In this document: positions 51,086 through 60,469 of the stretch, piece by piece
Numbering within the stretch: position 1 is the first letter of the stretch
Layout of the letters: each line of letters opens with the position of its first letter
Source of the DNA: Thiothrix litoralis
GTDB lineage: Bacteria > Pseudomonadota > Gammaproteobacteria > Thiotrichales > Thiotrichaceae
Direction: 5' to 3'
Length of the DNA stretch: 64,000 nucleotides
Assembly: GCF_017901135.1 (NCBI RefSeq)
Contig: NZ_CP072801.1
Span: forward strand, 3,686,501-3,750,500
The notes under the pieces: model-generated
Databases searched by the model: none
What the model saw: only the letters and a program-made list of their open reading frames with translations
What the model was told of the DNA's origin: nothing
Made by a program: the position numbers and the translations under genes

Positions 51086-51598
51086 GTCGCGCACCAGACG
51101 GACATAATTGCCAGCGCCTTTGAGGTTGTTGAAGGTTTTACCCTTGGTAAAATCCAGGCTCCATGCATTGGGGTCAGACTGGTTGCCTGACCACACACTT
51201 GCAGTAAGCATGTGAGGGAATATCTCAAGATTAATGGCGGGCGAATTGCAATGCTGCTCAACAATACTCTTCAGCTCTGCAAGAGAGGGTAAGTGCCAGT
51301 CAGAGTGGTTGGCGAAGCCTCTTTGATTGGCGAGCTGGGTAGTGTTGACGGCTTGTTGCCACTGCATCCGTTCGGCGTGACCGCTTGAGCAATCAGCGCC
51401 TCTTTGCCCTTCCAGGCAGATTTTCCACATCAGGCCAGTATGGGTATCCGTAATCGTGCCATCACTGTGGTTACTGAAACGTTGGCTAGGTGTTGAGGGT
51501 GGGATATTAGTGTTACAACTCTGCCGTGCCATGACGAGAGAAGCATTGGTGAGCAGCAGGCAGCCGCTCAAAATAAGAGTGAACCTTGTCTTTATCAT
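51077..51598 (-). CDS. Exported DUF1566 protein
   Basis: The 173-aa protein has a Sec signal peptide (TRFTLILSGCLLLTNASLVMA) and the DUF1566 core: DGTITDTHTGLMWKIC, ANHSDWHLPSLAELKSIV, then SVWSGNQSDPNAWSLDFTKG and a final GAGNYVRLVRDSR. Proteins of this fold are surface or periplasmic and of unknown function. It is convergent with the DabA operon, overlapping by 9 bp. The ATG at 51598 gives the normal signal peptide. Confidence 0.8.
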   Translation of the reverse strand: MIKTRFTLILSGCLLLTNASLVMARQSCNTNIPPSTPSQRFSNHSDGTITDTHTGLMWKICLEGQRGADCSSGHAERMQWQQAVNTTQLANQRGFANHSDWHLPSLAELKSIVEQHCNSPAINLEIFPHMLTASVWSGNQSDPNAWSLDFTKGKTFNNLKGAGNYVRLVRDSR

Positions 51599-51613
51599 AT
51601 TGTTATTTACCAA

Positions 51614-51870
51614 GCAAGCTATTTGTGAAATCTATTGATATACGTCAGAAGTGTTTATTAATCAATCTTTGAGTCGTATATTTAATCAAATTGGTTCAAA
51701 TTGATAAATTAAATCTATCACTAATTGTTTCGCTGCGTAAGTATCATTTATGAGTGATGCCTGAATACAACCTAGTATTATCCCTTAACCCTGATTATCA
51801 ACTCAGCGTTAAAAGTGCTTCGATGAAAGTTAGTTGATCTTCATGATGCACATCTACTGTAATAGGCGCA
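51614..51870. other. AT-rich intergenic region
   Basis: No gene, hairpin terminator or RNA was recognised between the DUF1566 start and the element at 51871. It must hold the DUF1566 promoter, but no clear -10/-35 pair stands out. Confidence 0.5.
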
Positions 51871-52945
51871 TTGACATCCTCCCCGCCCTAAAGGGCGAGG
51901 ATTCCTCCTGCGAGACGGCTATGCCCAGCCGCGAGAATGTTGCGGGCTGCATTGACATCTCTGTCGTGCAGCGTGCCACAATCGGCACACATCCATTCCC
52001 TTATTCCAAGCCCTGCTCTACCTTTCGGACTGTTGACGGAAAGACTGCCGCAACACGAACACGTCTGGGTACTGTACGCTTCGTTGACTTCTGCAAACAC
52101 CACTGACCGCGCTATCGCTTTGTATTTCAGTTGGGTTTTGAGCATGAACCAGCCTGCATCCAAGACGCTTTTAGCCATCGTGGTTTTTGCTAGGCCAGCA
52201 CTGCTGACGTTGCCGACGAATATAGCACCGTGCTGTTGCACCAGTGCGGTGGTGAATTTGTGGGTATCGTCCTTGCGTTGGTGTTTGATTTTGGCATGAA
52301 TCGCTTTCACGCGCCGTTTTTGTTTGGCACGTTGGGCTTTGCCGAGCTTCACTTCAAGATTTCGGTAACGCTGCTGGCGTTCCAACACCGTGCCATCACT
52401 ACAGACTGTCCCATACCTTGAAAAAATGCTTGTTATAGCGAACTTGTCCGTCTTTCCAAACCGCCGCACCCGACTTGAAGGGAATCCAGCCCAACGAACG
52501 TTGGGAGCCACCGGAAATCCGCCAGCGCAATTTGTCTTTTTTGAACTGTTTGCGGGCTTTCGCGTGTGCCTCAGTGACTTCTTGCACGGTTTGCGAATGC
52601 AGGGTGAAGCCGCGCTCTTTTTTGTACGCTGCCTGCTGTTTGGCTAAGTCGAAGGCGGTGATGTTACTGCGCACCCAACCTACCCCGGGAATGGGAATGT
52701 TGCTGTATTCTGCCGTGTAAGCATTGGCGAAATTCCACACCTGATTGCACTCAAACGCCCACTGGCGCAACACCGGCGCGTGTTTATCGCGGATGCGGAC
52801 TTGGAGCGTTTTCAAGGTGGTGGCGATAGGGTTCATGCGATAGAGTGTAGCGGCATGACGGCAAAAAACCACTGGGTGGACGACGTTTCATCAGAGAAAG
52901 CCGAAAACGCTTATATCCCCGCCCTGAAGGACGAGGTTTTACGCG
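51871..52945 (-). mobile_element. IS605-type element with a decayed tnpB
   Basis: The right end reads TTGACATCCTCCCCGCCC at 51871 and the left-end hairpin is at 52908-52945 (CCCCGCCCTGAAGGACGAGG core). The unit is 1075 bp. No tnpA is present. The tnpB inside is an early, longer version of the relics at 32.7 and 41.1 kb, with a different deletion. Confidence 0.87.
51888..52836 (-). pseudogene. Decayed tnpB (IS605/IS1341 type)
   Basis: The N-terminal half (start 52836, MNPIATTLKTLQVRIRDKHA) ends at KHFFKVWDS and the C-terminal half resumes at DGTVLERQQRYRN in another frame. About 50 codons between them are gone, including the first RuvC aspartate (GIDLG equivalent). The glutamate region (GAIFVGNVSSAGLAK) shows no clear catalytic Glu, while the zinc ribbon (CSCCGS, CADC) and HDRDVNAARN remain. 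So the nuclease is dead. Confidence 0.85.
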
Positions 52946-52985
52946 ATTACTGATAACGTTAGCAAACGTAACAGAAGGTAACATA

Positions 52986-53660
52986 ATGGGTATGATTGTT
53001 CCGTCACTGGCTCAGTGGCTGGAAACGTCGGGAGTGCTGGATGCGTCCGGTATCTTCGTCACGGGTACAGATACGGGGGTGGGTAAAACCCACGTGGGCG
53101 TGCTATTGATTCACACTTTGCGGGTATTGGGGCGTACTGTCATTCCGCGCAAGCCAGTGGAATCAGGTTGGCTGGAAGATAGTGGCGCAACTGATGCCGC
53201 TCAGTTGGCACAGGCTGCCGGGGTGACGCTGGACAGTCGTGTTTGCCCCTACCATTTTAGGGCGGCACTCGCGCCACCCCGTGCCGCTGATCAGGAAGGG
53301 CAAACCTTGCGGATACGTGAGCTTGCGGCAACTTGCCCCGTGCGTTGGGAGAAAGGGCAGTTTTTGCACGTAGAAGGCGCAGGCGGTTTCTATTCCCCGA
53401 TCGCGCACGACGGGCTAAATGCTGACCTTGCACAAATTCTGGGTTTGCCGGTGGTGTTGGTGGCGGAAGACAAGCTGGGGTGCATTAACCAAGTGCTGCT
53501 GACGGCTGAGGCCATCAGGCAACGCCAGCTTAGGCTTGCCGGGGTGATTCTCAATGTTCGTACACCACCGCTGGAGGGGATGGATAACCTCAGTGACTTA
53601 CAGAAATACCTGCAAGAGCCAGTCGTGCGTTTTCCGTTTGACTCAAGCCATTTCGGGTAA
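52986..53660 (+). CDS. bioD: Dethiobiotin synthetase
   Basis: BioD makes dethiobiotin from 7,8-diaminopelargonate, CO2 and ATP. The 224-aa enzyme has the P-loop GTDTGVGKTHVGV (about residues 26-38), RKPVESGW with the catalytic lysine, and the HVEGAGGFYSPI segment. GAAGGTAAC precedes the ATG. It has no other bio gene beside it and overlaps the convergent PilT-family gene at its 3' end. Confidence 0.93.
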   Translation: MGMIVPSLAQWLETSGVLDASGIFVTGTDTGVGKTHVGVLLIHTLRVLGRTVIPRKPVESGWLEDSGATDAAQLAQAAGVTLDSRVCPYHFRAALAPPRAADQEGQTLRIRELAATCPVRWEKGQFLHVEGAGGFYSPIAHDGLNADLAQILGLPVVLVAEDKLGCINQVLLTAEAIRQRQLRLAGVILNVRTPPLEGMDNLSDLQKYLQEPVVRFPFDSSHFG

Positions 53661-54788
53661 GCCGTGGTTAAAATCAGCGTCACCTGTTTGCCCGTCTTTG
53701 CCCTCTTTTGCGCCAAAATTGATTTGCCATTCGAGGTTATTGCGTGAACCGGCGTACTCCAGTGCAATATGCTTGCTGATATGCTTGTCACTGTAAAGCT
53801 GATAAAGCGCTTGGTCAAAGGTTTGCATTCCGTCCACGGAGCCTTTGGCGATGATGGTTTTCAGTTCGCCGAATTGCCCGGTGCGGATCAATTCCGCCAC
53901 ATACGGCGTGTTGATCAGCACTTCTGCTGCCAGATGCAAGCCGTCATTGTCATCAGGAATCAGCCGTTGCGCTACAATGCCGCGCAGGTTCAATGACAAA
54001 TCCATCAATACCCGGTTTTTATTTTCGCTGGGGAACAGGTACAGCATCCGTTCCAGCGCCTGGATCACGTTGGTGGCGTGCAGCGTTGACAATACCAGAT
54101 GCCCGGTATCGGCAAACCCTAATACCGCATCCATCGTTTCAGTGTCACGTACTTCCCCTACCATGATCATGTTGGGGGCTTCGCGCATCGCTTCGCGCAT
54201 CGCATTGGCGTAACTGAGGGTATCAAATCCGACTTCACGCTGCCCGATAATCGACTTGCTGTGGCGGAAGGTGTACTCAATCGGGTCTTCGATGGTCAAG
54301 ATATGCCCATAGTGGTTTTCATTGCGGTACTGGATCAGCGAGGCCATTGAGGTGGATTTGCCAGAGCCGGTAGAACCTACAAACAGCAACATACCTTCCT
54401 TTTGCATCACCAGTTTTTTCAGCACTTCAGGCAGTTTGAGTTCTTCGGGTTTGCGGATGTCGGAACGGATGTGGCGGATGACCATCGACACTTCGCCGCG
54501 CTGAAAATAGAAGTTCATGCGGAAGCGCCCGATGCCTTTCAGCGAAAACCCTTTGTTTAGTTCGCGGTCGGTGAAAAAGGCTTCGATTTCGGTGGCCGTG
54601 AGGATTTCTTCAGCTAACTGACGAATATTGCCCGGTTTCATCGGTTCGCGGCTGATGCGTCGTAATTGTCCGCGTACCTTGATGGTGGCGTGTGCACCCG
54701 TGGTCAAATACAGGTCGGATGCGCCCTGTTTCACCATCATGTTCAGCAGTGGGGTAATGCGCAGGTCGGCTTCGGTCATGATGGTCAT
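53643..54788 (-). CDS. Second PilU-type type IV pilus ATPase
   Basis: The 381-aa protein is a PilT/PilU-family retraction-class ATPase: KQGASDLYLTTGA N-terminal domain, Walker A in GSTGSGKST (about residues 136-144), the Asp box ILTIEDPIEY, Walker B IMVGEVRDTETMDAV and the His box GHLVLSTLHA. It shares one base with the pilU stop (TAATG), so the three genes are one operon. It is closer to PilU than PilT by its C-terminal tail and has no AIRNLIRE motif. Its exact role beside PilT and PilU is unknown. Confidence 0.88.
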   Translation of the reverse strand: MTIMTEADLRITPLLNMMVKQGASDLYLTTGAHATIKVRGQLRRISREPMKPGNIRQLAEEILTATEIEAFFTDRELNKGFSLKGIGRFRMNFYFQRGEVSMVIRHIRSDIRKPEELKLPEVLKKLVMQKEGMLLFVGSTGSGKSTSMASLIQYRNENHYGHILTIEDPIEYTFRHSKSIIGQREVGFDTLSYANAMREAMREAPNMIMVGEVRDTETMDAVLGFADTGHLVLSTLHATNVIQALERMLYLFPSENKNRVLMDLSLNLRGIVAQRLIPDDNDGLHLAAEVLINTPYVAELIRTGQFGELKTIIAKGSVDGMQTFDQALYQLYSDKHISKHIALEYAGSRNNLEWQINFGAKEGKDGQTGDADFNHGLPEMA

Positions 54789-55942
54789 TAGTTGGCGTTC
54801 TCCATGGGTTCAATGGTGAGGTCGTCCAGACCCTTGAAAAAGTCGTTGTCTTGGGCAAAGCGGCTTTCCAGTTTGAGGCGCAGGCGTAGGTCATTTTGGG
54901 AATCAGCATGGCGCAAGGCTTCTTTCACGGTAATCTGGCGGGCTTCGATCAGGTCAAACAGGGCTTGGTCGAAAGTACGCATCCCGTGTTCGCGGGATTT
55001 GGAGGTGAGTACTTTCATCCCCGGTACGTCGCCTTTGAGGATTAGATCAGCCATCAGCGGGGTATTGATCACCACTTCCACGGCAGCTAAACGCCCTTCG
55101 CCCTTGGCTTTGCGCACCAGCCGTTGTGATACCACGGCTTTCAGGTTGAGGGATAAATCCATCAATAACTGGTTGCGGCGTTCTTCCGGGAAAAAGTTGA
55201 TGATGCGGTCAATGGCTTGGTTGGAACTATTGGCGTGTAAGGTCGTCAGGCACAGATGCCCGGTTTCAGCATAGGCAATCGCGTAATCCATCGACTCGCG
55301 GTCACGGATTTCCCCGAGCAGGATGACGTCGGGTGCTTGCCGCAGGGTGTTCTTCATGGCTATTTCGTAATTGGCAGTATCGACCCCGATTTCCCGTTGG
55401 GTAATCAGGCAGCCTTTGTGCTGGTGGACAAATTCAATCGGGTCTTCAATGGTAATGATATGACCCTTGGAATGGGTATTGCGGAAGTCGACCATCGACG
55501 CCAGCGTGGTGGATTTACCCGAGCCGGTCGCACCAACCATGATCACCAGCCCGCGTTTGGTCATGGCGATGTCGCGTAATACCGGCGGTAGCCCCAAGTC
55601 TTTCAGGCCGGGTATATGGCTGGGAATATGCCGCAGCACCATGCCTGCACAACCACGCTGGGTGAAGGCATTCACCCGGAAACGTGCCTTGCCGGGCAGG
55701 CTGATGGAAAAGTTACATTCCATCTCTTCCTCAAACTGTTTGAGCTGGCGGTCATTCATGATGGCACGTACCAACATGCGGGCATTTTGCTCATTCAATG
55801 CCTGTGTGGTCAGTGGCAGCATTTCGCTGGCAATTTTGGCGGAAGGCGCGGCATCCGCCGTGATATACAAGTCGGAAGCGTTTTTTTCCAACATGGTGGC
55901 CAGCAATTTGTGGACATAGCTGACGGCGGCATCGCGATCCAT
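54788..55942 (-). CDS. pilU: Type IV pilus ATPase PilU
   Basis: The 384-aa protein matches PilU along its length: KNASDLYITADAAPSAK, Walker A GATGSGKST (about residues 136-144), GHIITIEDPIEFVHQH, VILLGEIRDRESMDYA, and the C-terminal ALRHADSQNDLRLRLKLE typical of PilU. PilU assists PilT in pilus retraction and twitching. The gene lies 13 bp after pilT. Confidence 0.93.
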   Translation of the reverse strand: MDRDAAVSYVHKLLATMLEKNASDLYITADAAPSAKIASEMLPLTTQALNEQNARMLVRAIMNDRQLKQFEEEMECNFSISLPGKARFRVNAFTQRGCAGMVLRHIPSHIPGLKDLGLPPVLRDIAMTKRGLVIMVGATGSGKSTTLASMVDFRNTHSKGHIITIEDPIEFVHQHKGCLITQREIGVDTANYEIAMKNTLRQAPDVILLGEIRDRESMDYAIAYAETGHLCLTTLHANSSNQAIDRIINFFPEERRNQLLMDLSLNLKAVVSQRLVRKAKGEGRLAAVEVVINTPLMADLILKGDVPGMKVLTSKSREHGMRTFDQALFDLIEARQITVKEALRHADSQNDLRLRLKLESRFAQDNDFFKGLDDLTIEPMENAN

Positions 55943-55955
55943 AATCTACCTCTGC

Positions 55956-56990
55956 TTAAATGGAGTCCGGGTTGTCGGCTTTGCGGCGGGCGGTTTCCCG
56001 ATCGACTAGCCCTTTCAGCACCAGATTTTTGAGTGACTGGTCAAGGGTTTGCATCCCATCACTTTGCCCGGTTTGCATTGCGGAGCGCATTTGTGCAATT
56101 TTGTTTTCGCGGATCAGGTTACGTACTGCACGTGTGCCGATGAGGATTTCGTGTGCTGCTACCCGTCCGCCGCCTTTTTTCTTCAGCAGGGTTTGGGAGA
56201 TGACCGCTTGCAGGGATTCGGAAAGCATCGAACGCACCATTTCCTTTTCCGCTGCCGGGAATACGTCGACAATACGGTCGATGGTTTTGGGGGCGGAAGT
56301 GGTGTGCAAGGTACCGAACACCAAATGCCCGGTTTCGGCAGCGGTCAGGGCAAGGCGGATGGTTTCGAGGTCACGCATTTCCCCAACCAGAATGGTGTCC
56401 GGGTCTTCACGCAAGGCGGAACGCAAGGCGGCTTCAAAGCCTTTGGTGTCGCGGTGGACTTCCCGTTGGTTGACCAGACTTTTTTTGCTTTCGTGGACAA
56501 ATTCGATTGGGTCTTCAATGGTGAGGATGTGCCCATAATCGGTATCGTTTTTGTAATCGACCATTGCTGCCAGCGTGGTGGATTTGCCTGAACCTGTGGG
56601 TCCCGTCACTAACACCAAACCGCGTGGATTTTCGGAAATTTTGCGGAAAATACCGGGAGCACCGAGTTGGTCGAGCGTCAGTACCTTGCTGGGGATGGTA
56701 CGGAAGACGGCACCTGCACCACGATTCTGGTTGAAGGCATTGACCCGGAAACGTGCCACGCCGGGGATTTCAAACGAGAAATCGCATTCCCAGTGTTCTT
56801 CGTAGTTTTTGCGCTGGTGATCGTTCATGATGTCGTAAACCAATGCGTGTACCTGTTTGTGGTCAAGCACGGGTAGGTTGATCTTGCGCATTTCGCCATC
56901 GACACGGATCATCGGTGGCATCCCCCCCGACAAGTGTAAGTCGGAAGCATTGTTTTTGACGCTGAACGCCAGCAGTTGGGTAATATCCAT
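55956..56990 (-). CDS. pilT: Type IV pilus retraction ATPase PilT
   Basis: The 344-aa PilT has the family N-terminus (QLLAFSVKNNASDLHLSGGMPP), Walker A GPTGSGKST (about residues 130-138), ILTIEDPIEFVHESK, Walker B ILVGEMRDLETIRLAL, the His box GHLVFGTLHT, and the PilT-specific AVRNLIRENKIAQM (about 288-301). It drives pilus retraction. It is divergent from yggS, the usual arrangement. Confidence 0.96.
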   Translation of the reverse strand: MDITQLLAFSVKNNASDLHLSGGMPPMIRVDGEMRKINLPVLDHKQVHALVYDIMNDHQRKNYEEHWECDFSFEIPGVARFRVNAFNQNRGAGAVFRTIPSKVLTLDQLGAPGIFRKISENPRGLVLVTGPTGSGKSTTLAAMVDYKNDTDYGHILTIEDPIEFVHESKKSLVNQREVHRDTKGFEAALRSALREDPDTILVGEMRDLETIRLALTAAETGHLVFGTLHTTSAPKTIDRIVDVFPAAEKEMVRSMLSESLQAVISQTLLKKKGGGRVAAHEILIGTRAVRNLIRENKIAQMRSAMQTGQSDGMQTLDQSLKNLVLKGLVDRETARRKADNPDSI

Positions 56991-57051
56991 TGTTGTTATT
57001 ATTCGTGTTGGTTGTTTAGGTCGTTAATTGGTGAGGAAAGTAACACAAATC

Positions 57052-57732
57052 ATGACAATCCATGACAATATCCAGACAATCGGCGAACGCATCCGTGCCG
57101 CTGAACAGCGTTTCGGTCGCGAGCAGGGCAGCGTTAGCCTGCTGGCTGTCAGTAAAAAGCATCCAGCCACGAATATCCGTGAGGCGCTTGCTGCGGGGCA
57201 GGGTTTGTTTGGCGAGAATTACGTGCAGGAAATGGTTGAAAAATCGGCTGAATTGGCCGATGCCAATATCGAATGGCATTTCATCGGCCCTATCCAGTCC
57301 AACAAAACCCGGCTAATTGCAGCAACCGCTCGTTGGGTGCATTCCGTTGATAGTTTCAAGGTGGCAAAACGCCTTAGTGAGCAAAAGCCTGTGGATGCGC
57401 CTGCCCTGAATATTTGCTTGCAAGTGAATATCAGTGGCGAAGCCAGCAAGTCCGGGGTGCAAGTGGGGGAATTGCCTGCGCTGGCGGCTGAGGTTGCGGC
57501 GTTACCGGGCGTGCGTTTGCGTGGTTTGATGGCGATTCCTGCCCCGGAACATGACTTTGCCCGGCAACGTGCCGTCTTCGCGCAAGTGCGGGAATGTCAG
57601 GAAGCGCTGATTGCGCAAGGGTTCGCGCTGGATACCCTGTCGATGGGGATGACGGATGATATGGAGGCGGCGATTGCCGAAGGCGCAAGCATCGTGCGCA
57701 TTGGTACGGCGATTTTCGGGGTGCGTGAATAG
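57052..57732 (+). CDS. yggS: YggS family PLP homeostasis protein
   Basis: The 226-aa protein binds pyridoxal phosphate without catalysis and helps maintain PLP levels. SLLAVSKKHP carries the Schiff-base lysine at about residue 36, FGENYVQE and WHFIGPIQSNK follow, and the C-terminal LSMGMTDDMEAAIAEGASIVRIGTAIFG is the family signature. The ATG at 57052 is chosen over TTG at 57028. It is divergent from pilT. Confidence 0.95.
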   Translation: MTIHDNIQTIGERIRAAEQRFGREQGSVSLLAVSKKHPATNIREALAAGQGLFGENYVQEMVEKSAELADANIEWHFIGPIQSNKTRLIAATARWVHSVDSFKVAKRLSEQKPVDAPALNICLQVNISGEASKSGVQVGELPALAAEVAALPGVRLRGLMAIPAPEHDFARQRAVFAQVRECQEALIAQGFALDTLSMGMTDDMEAAIAEGASIVRIGTAIFGVRE

Positions 57733-57743
57733 CGCGTGTAGGT

Positions 57744-58289
57744 CTATTGGCCTTGCAAGGCTGAATAACGCAAGACGTTGAATTTGACAGGTTCAGTGTT
57801 CTGGATAATGTTGCCGCTTGCATCACTTAGGACTGCGAACACGCTGTGTTCGCCGCGTTCCACTTCGGTGAGGGCAAAGGATAGCGAGCTACCGGCGGCT
57901 ACCTGTTTTGCATCCAGATACAGGGTTATGCCATCGCCCGGTTTGAGTTGCGGTTTCAGGGATACAGTGATGGTCACGTTACCTTCGTTGGCGCGGATGG
58001 TTTCATCCGCAGTGGGGGCGGTAATCTTGAAATCAGAATAGGTTTCCGCGTCCGCATCTGCTGCTTTTGGGTTTGTTGTTGGTGTGCTGGTGGGCGTGTT
58101 TTGTCTGGGGGCAGGGCTATCCGCCACTGTCAGCAACGGCAAGTTCACGGGTTTGGCGGCACTCTGTTTTGGCGGGTTATCGCCATAGACCGTGTTACCG
58201 CTGGCGTCTACCCAGCGGTAAATTTCTGCATTCGCAGAAAGCACGGAAAAACCGAGCACCAAGACTAAAAACAGTAAACCGAAGCGCAT
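57744..58289 (-). CDS. Exported DUF4124 protein
   Basis: The 181-aa protein has a signal peptide (FGLLFLVLVLGFSVLSANA) followed by the DUF4124 motif EIYRWVDASGNTVYGDNPP (residues about 22-40), an Ala/Pro/Thr linker, and a beta-rich C-terminal domain (ITAPTADETIRANEGNVTITVSL) that resembles an immunoglobulin-like fold. The function is unknown. It is convergent with yggS. Confidence 0.78.
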   Translation of the reverse strand: MRFGLLFLVLVLGFSVLSANAEIYRWVDASGNTVYGDNPPKQSAAKPVNLPLLTVADSPAPRQNTPTSTPTTNPKAADADAETYSDFKITAPTADETIRANEGNVTITVSLKPQLKPGDGITLYLDAKQVAAGSSLSFALTEVERGEHSVFAVLSDASGNIIQNTEPVKFNVLRYSALQGQ

Positions 58290-58393
58290 ATATTTCCACG
58301 ATTGTTGGTTAATACGCTAATGATTCTACTGAAATTAATCAGTGGGGCAGTAAGTGTAGGGATAAACGGCGCGGATTGGCTGCTTGTTGATAC

Positions 58394-59749
58394 CTACAGG
58401 AAACGGCTAACCAGAATCATGTCGGTATCCACACCTTCGGGGAGCGGAATGCGCATTTTGTGGCCACTGCCCGGTGCGGTGGTGACGGGAATGCCTTCGA
58501 GGTTTTCCATGCGTTCCAGCACCAGTTCGCGGTTACCAGTGGGTAATACCAGTTCCAGCCGGTCGCCGACGCTGAAGCGGTTTTTTACATCCAGCTCGAT
58601 CCAGCCGTTTTCACGGTCGACATTCATGGCCTCGGCGACGAATTGTTGCTGATGCCCCATCGACGCGCCTTGCATGTAGTTTTGGTAGTCGTGGGTGTGG
58701 TGGCGTTCGTAGAAGCCGTCGGTGTAACCCCGGTTGGCAAGGTTTTCCAGCACGCCCAGCAATTTGGGGTCGAATGCACGGCCTGCCAGTGTGTCATCAA
58801 TGGCTTGCTTGTAAGCCTGCGCGGTGCGAGCAACGTAATAGTGTGACTTGGTGCGGCCTTCGATCTTGAGACAGTCCACGCCGATTTCCGTTAGGCGCTG
58901 CACGTGTTCAATGGCACGCAAATCCTTGGAATTCATGATGTAAGTGCCGTGCTCGTCTTCCATTACTGGCATCAACTCGCCGGGGCGGTTGGTTTCTTCG
59001 AGGAAGTATACCTTGTCTGCCAGCGGGTGGCGTTCTTGATTGCCACAACTGCCCATGCTTTGTGCCTGATTGAACAAATCCATCGGCAATACTGCTTCTT
59101 TGGGGACGAATTTACCTTCAGCGGCTTCTACTGCCTCAGTGGTTTTGTATTCCCAACGGCAGGCGTTGGTGCAAGTGCCTTGGTTCGGGTCGCGGTGGTT
59201 GAAGTAACCTGATAGCAGGCAGCGCCCGGAATAGGCGATACACAAGGCGCCGTGGACGAATACTTCCAGTTCCATATCCGGGCATTGCTGGCGGATTTCG
59301 GCGATTTCATCCAGCGACAGTTCGCGGGACAAAATGACGCGGGTCAAGCCCAACGCTTTCCAGAATTTCACCGTGGCGTAGTTGACGGTGTTGGCTTGTA
59401 CCGATAAGTGAATCGGCATTTCTGGCCATTTCTCGCGCACCATCATGATTAAGCCGGGGTCGGCCATGATCAGCGCATCCGGCTGCATCGCAATCACCGG
59501 GGCAAGGTCGTGCATGAACGTGCCAATTTTGCTGTTGTGCGGGGAAATATTCGCCGCAACAAAAAACTGCTTGCCTTGGGCGTGCGCTTCCGCAATGCCC
59601 ACTTCAAGGATGTCGTTCTTGAAGTCGTTGTTGCGCACCCGCAGCGAGTAGCGCGGTTGGCCTGCATACACTGCATCCGCACCGTAGGCGAAGGCGTGGC
59701 GCATGGATTTGAGTGTGCCAGCAGGGGCAAGCAATTCAGGGCGTTTCAT
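58394..59749 (-). CDS. trhP: U32-family tRNA hydroxylation protein (TrhP/YegQ)
   Basis: The 451-aa protein is a YegQ-type U32 protein, which takes part in prephenate-dependent 5-hydroxyuridine formation at the tRNA wobble base. Signatures are RPELLAPAGTLKSMRHAFAYGADAVY at the N-terminus (in part), LEVFVHGALCIAYSGRCLLSGYF with the iron-sulfur-type cysteines, GTCTNACRWEY, and DCLKIEGRTKSHYYVA. The ATG at 59749 is the normal start; the frame opens at TTG 59758. It follows the thioredoxin-fold gene by 5 bp and is likely co-transcribed with it. Confidence 0.92.
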   Translation of the reverse strand: MKRPELLAPAGTLKSMRHAFAYGADAVYAGQPRYSLRVRNNDFKNDILEVGIAEAHAQGKQFFVAANISPHNSKIGTFMHDLAPVIAMQPDALIMADPGLIMMVREKWPEMPIHLSVQANTVNYATVKFWKALGLTRVILSRELSLDEIAEIRQQCPDMELEVFVHGALCIAYSGRCLLSGYFNHRDPNQGTCTNACRWEYKTTEAVEAAEGKFVPKEAVLPMDLFNQAQSMGSCGNQERHPLADKVYFLEETNRPGELMPVMEDEHGTYIMNSKDLRAIEHVQRLTEIGVDCLKIEGRTKSHYYVARTAQAYKQAIDDTLAGRAFDPKLLGVLENLANRGYTDGFYERHHTHDYQNYMQGASMGHQQQFVAEAMNVDRENGWIELDVKNRFSVGDRLELVLPTGNRELVLERMENLEGIPVTTAPGSGHKMRIPLPEGVDTDMILVSRFL

Positions 59750-59754
59750 GTGTT

Positions 59755-60336
59755 TCAAGTTCCGTAATAATCCGGTTCATGACCGGCTTTCCATTTGATA
59801 TTGCAGCCGAGTGACGCTTTTTGGTCAGCAGGCGGGTACATATGATCCAGCAGTCTATCGAGTGCATGGCGTAGGTCATTACCTGTTACCGGAACATCGC
59901 TGCTGGGGCGAGCCTCATCGAATTGCCCACGGTAAAACAGTTTATGGTGTTCGTCGAACAGGTATAAGTCGGGGGTACAGGCTGCCTGATAGGCTTTGGC
60001 AACGGCTTGCGATTCGTCGTACAGGTAGGGGAAGGTGTAGCCGTGGTTATTAACTTCTTCGACCATCTTTTCGGGGCTGTCGTCCGGGTAATTGGCAACG
60101 TCATTGGCGTTGATGGCGACGACGGCAACGCCGCGTTCCTGATAGTCCTTGGCGAGTTGTGCGAACACTTCTCGGATCAGGATGACATAGGGGCAATGGT
60201 TACAAATGAAGGCCACTAACAAGGGCTTGCCTGAAAAATCCTGACGCGTAACGATTTTCCCGCTGGCTGGTGCTAGCAGGGCAAAGTCGGGTGCTTCGGT
60301 ACCGAGTTCCAACATGGTGGAAGGGGTGCGAGCCAT
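59755..60336 (-). CDS. Thioredoxin-fold redoxin protein (AhpC/TSA type)
   Basis: The 193-aa cytosolic protein has a redoxin fold: LELGTEAPDFALLAPASG, the CxxC-type site FICNHCPYVILI (about residues 44-55), ANDVANYPDDSPEKM and CTPDLYLFDEHHKL with the cis-proline. It is close to thioredoxin-family proteins with CNHCP motifs found in many bacteria, whose substrate is unknown. It precedes trhP. Confidence 0.85.
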   Translation of the reverse strand: MARTPSTMLELGTEAPDFALLAPASGKIVTRQDFSGKPLLVAFICNHCPYVILIREVFAQLAKDYQERGVAVVAINANDVANYPDDSPEKMVEEVNNHGYTFPYLYDESQAVAKAYQAACTPDLYLFDEHHKLFYRGQFDEARPSSDVPVTGNDLRHALDRLLDHMYPPADQKASLGCNIKWKAGHEPDYYGT

Positions 60337-60469
60337 GGCTGCCTCCTTTAATTCTGACTGTGGTGGTGAGGATTAATGATTATACGCAAATTGCAGGGAC
60401 AAGTGACAAATTCCCTGATTTTCTGTTTATACTGCTGCACTGCAATATAAATGGGTGGAGGAAGTGGAC

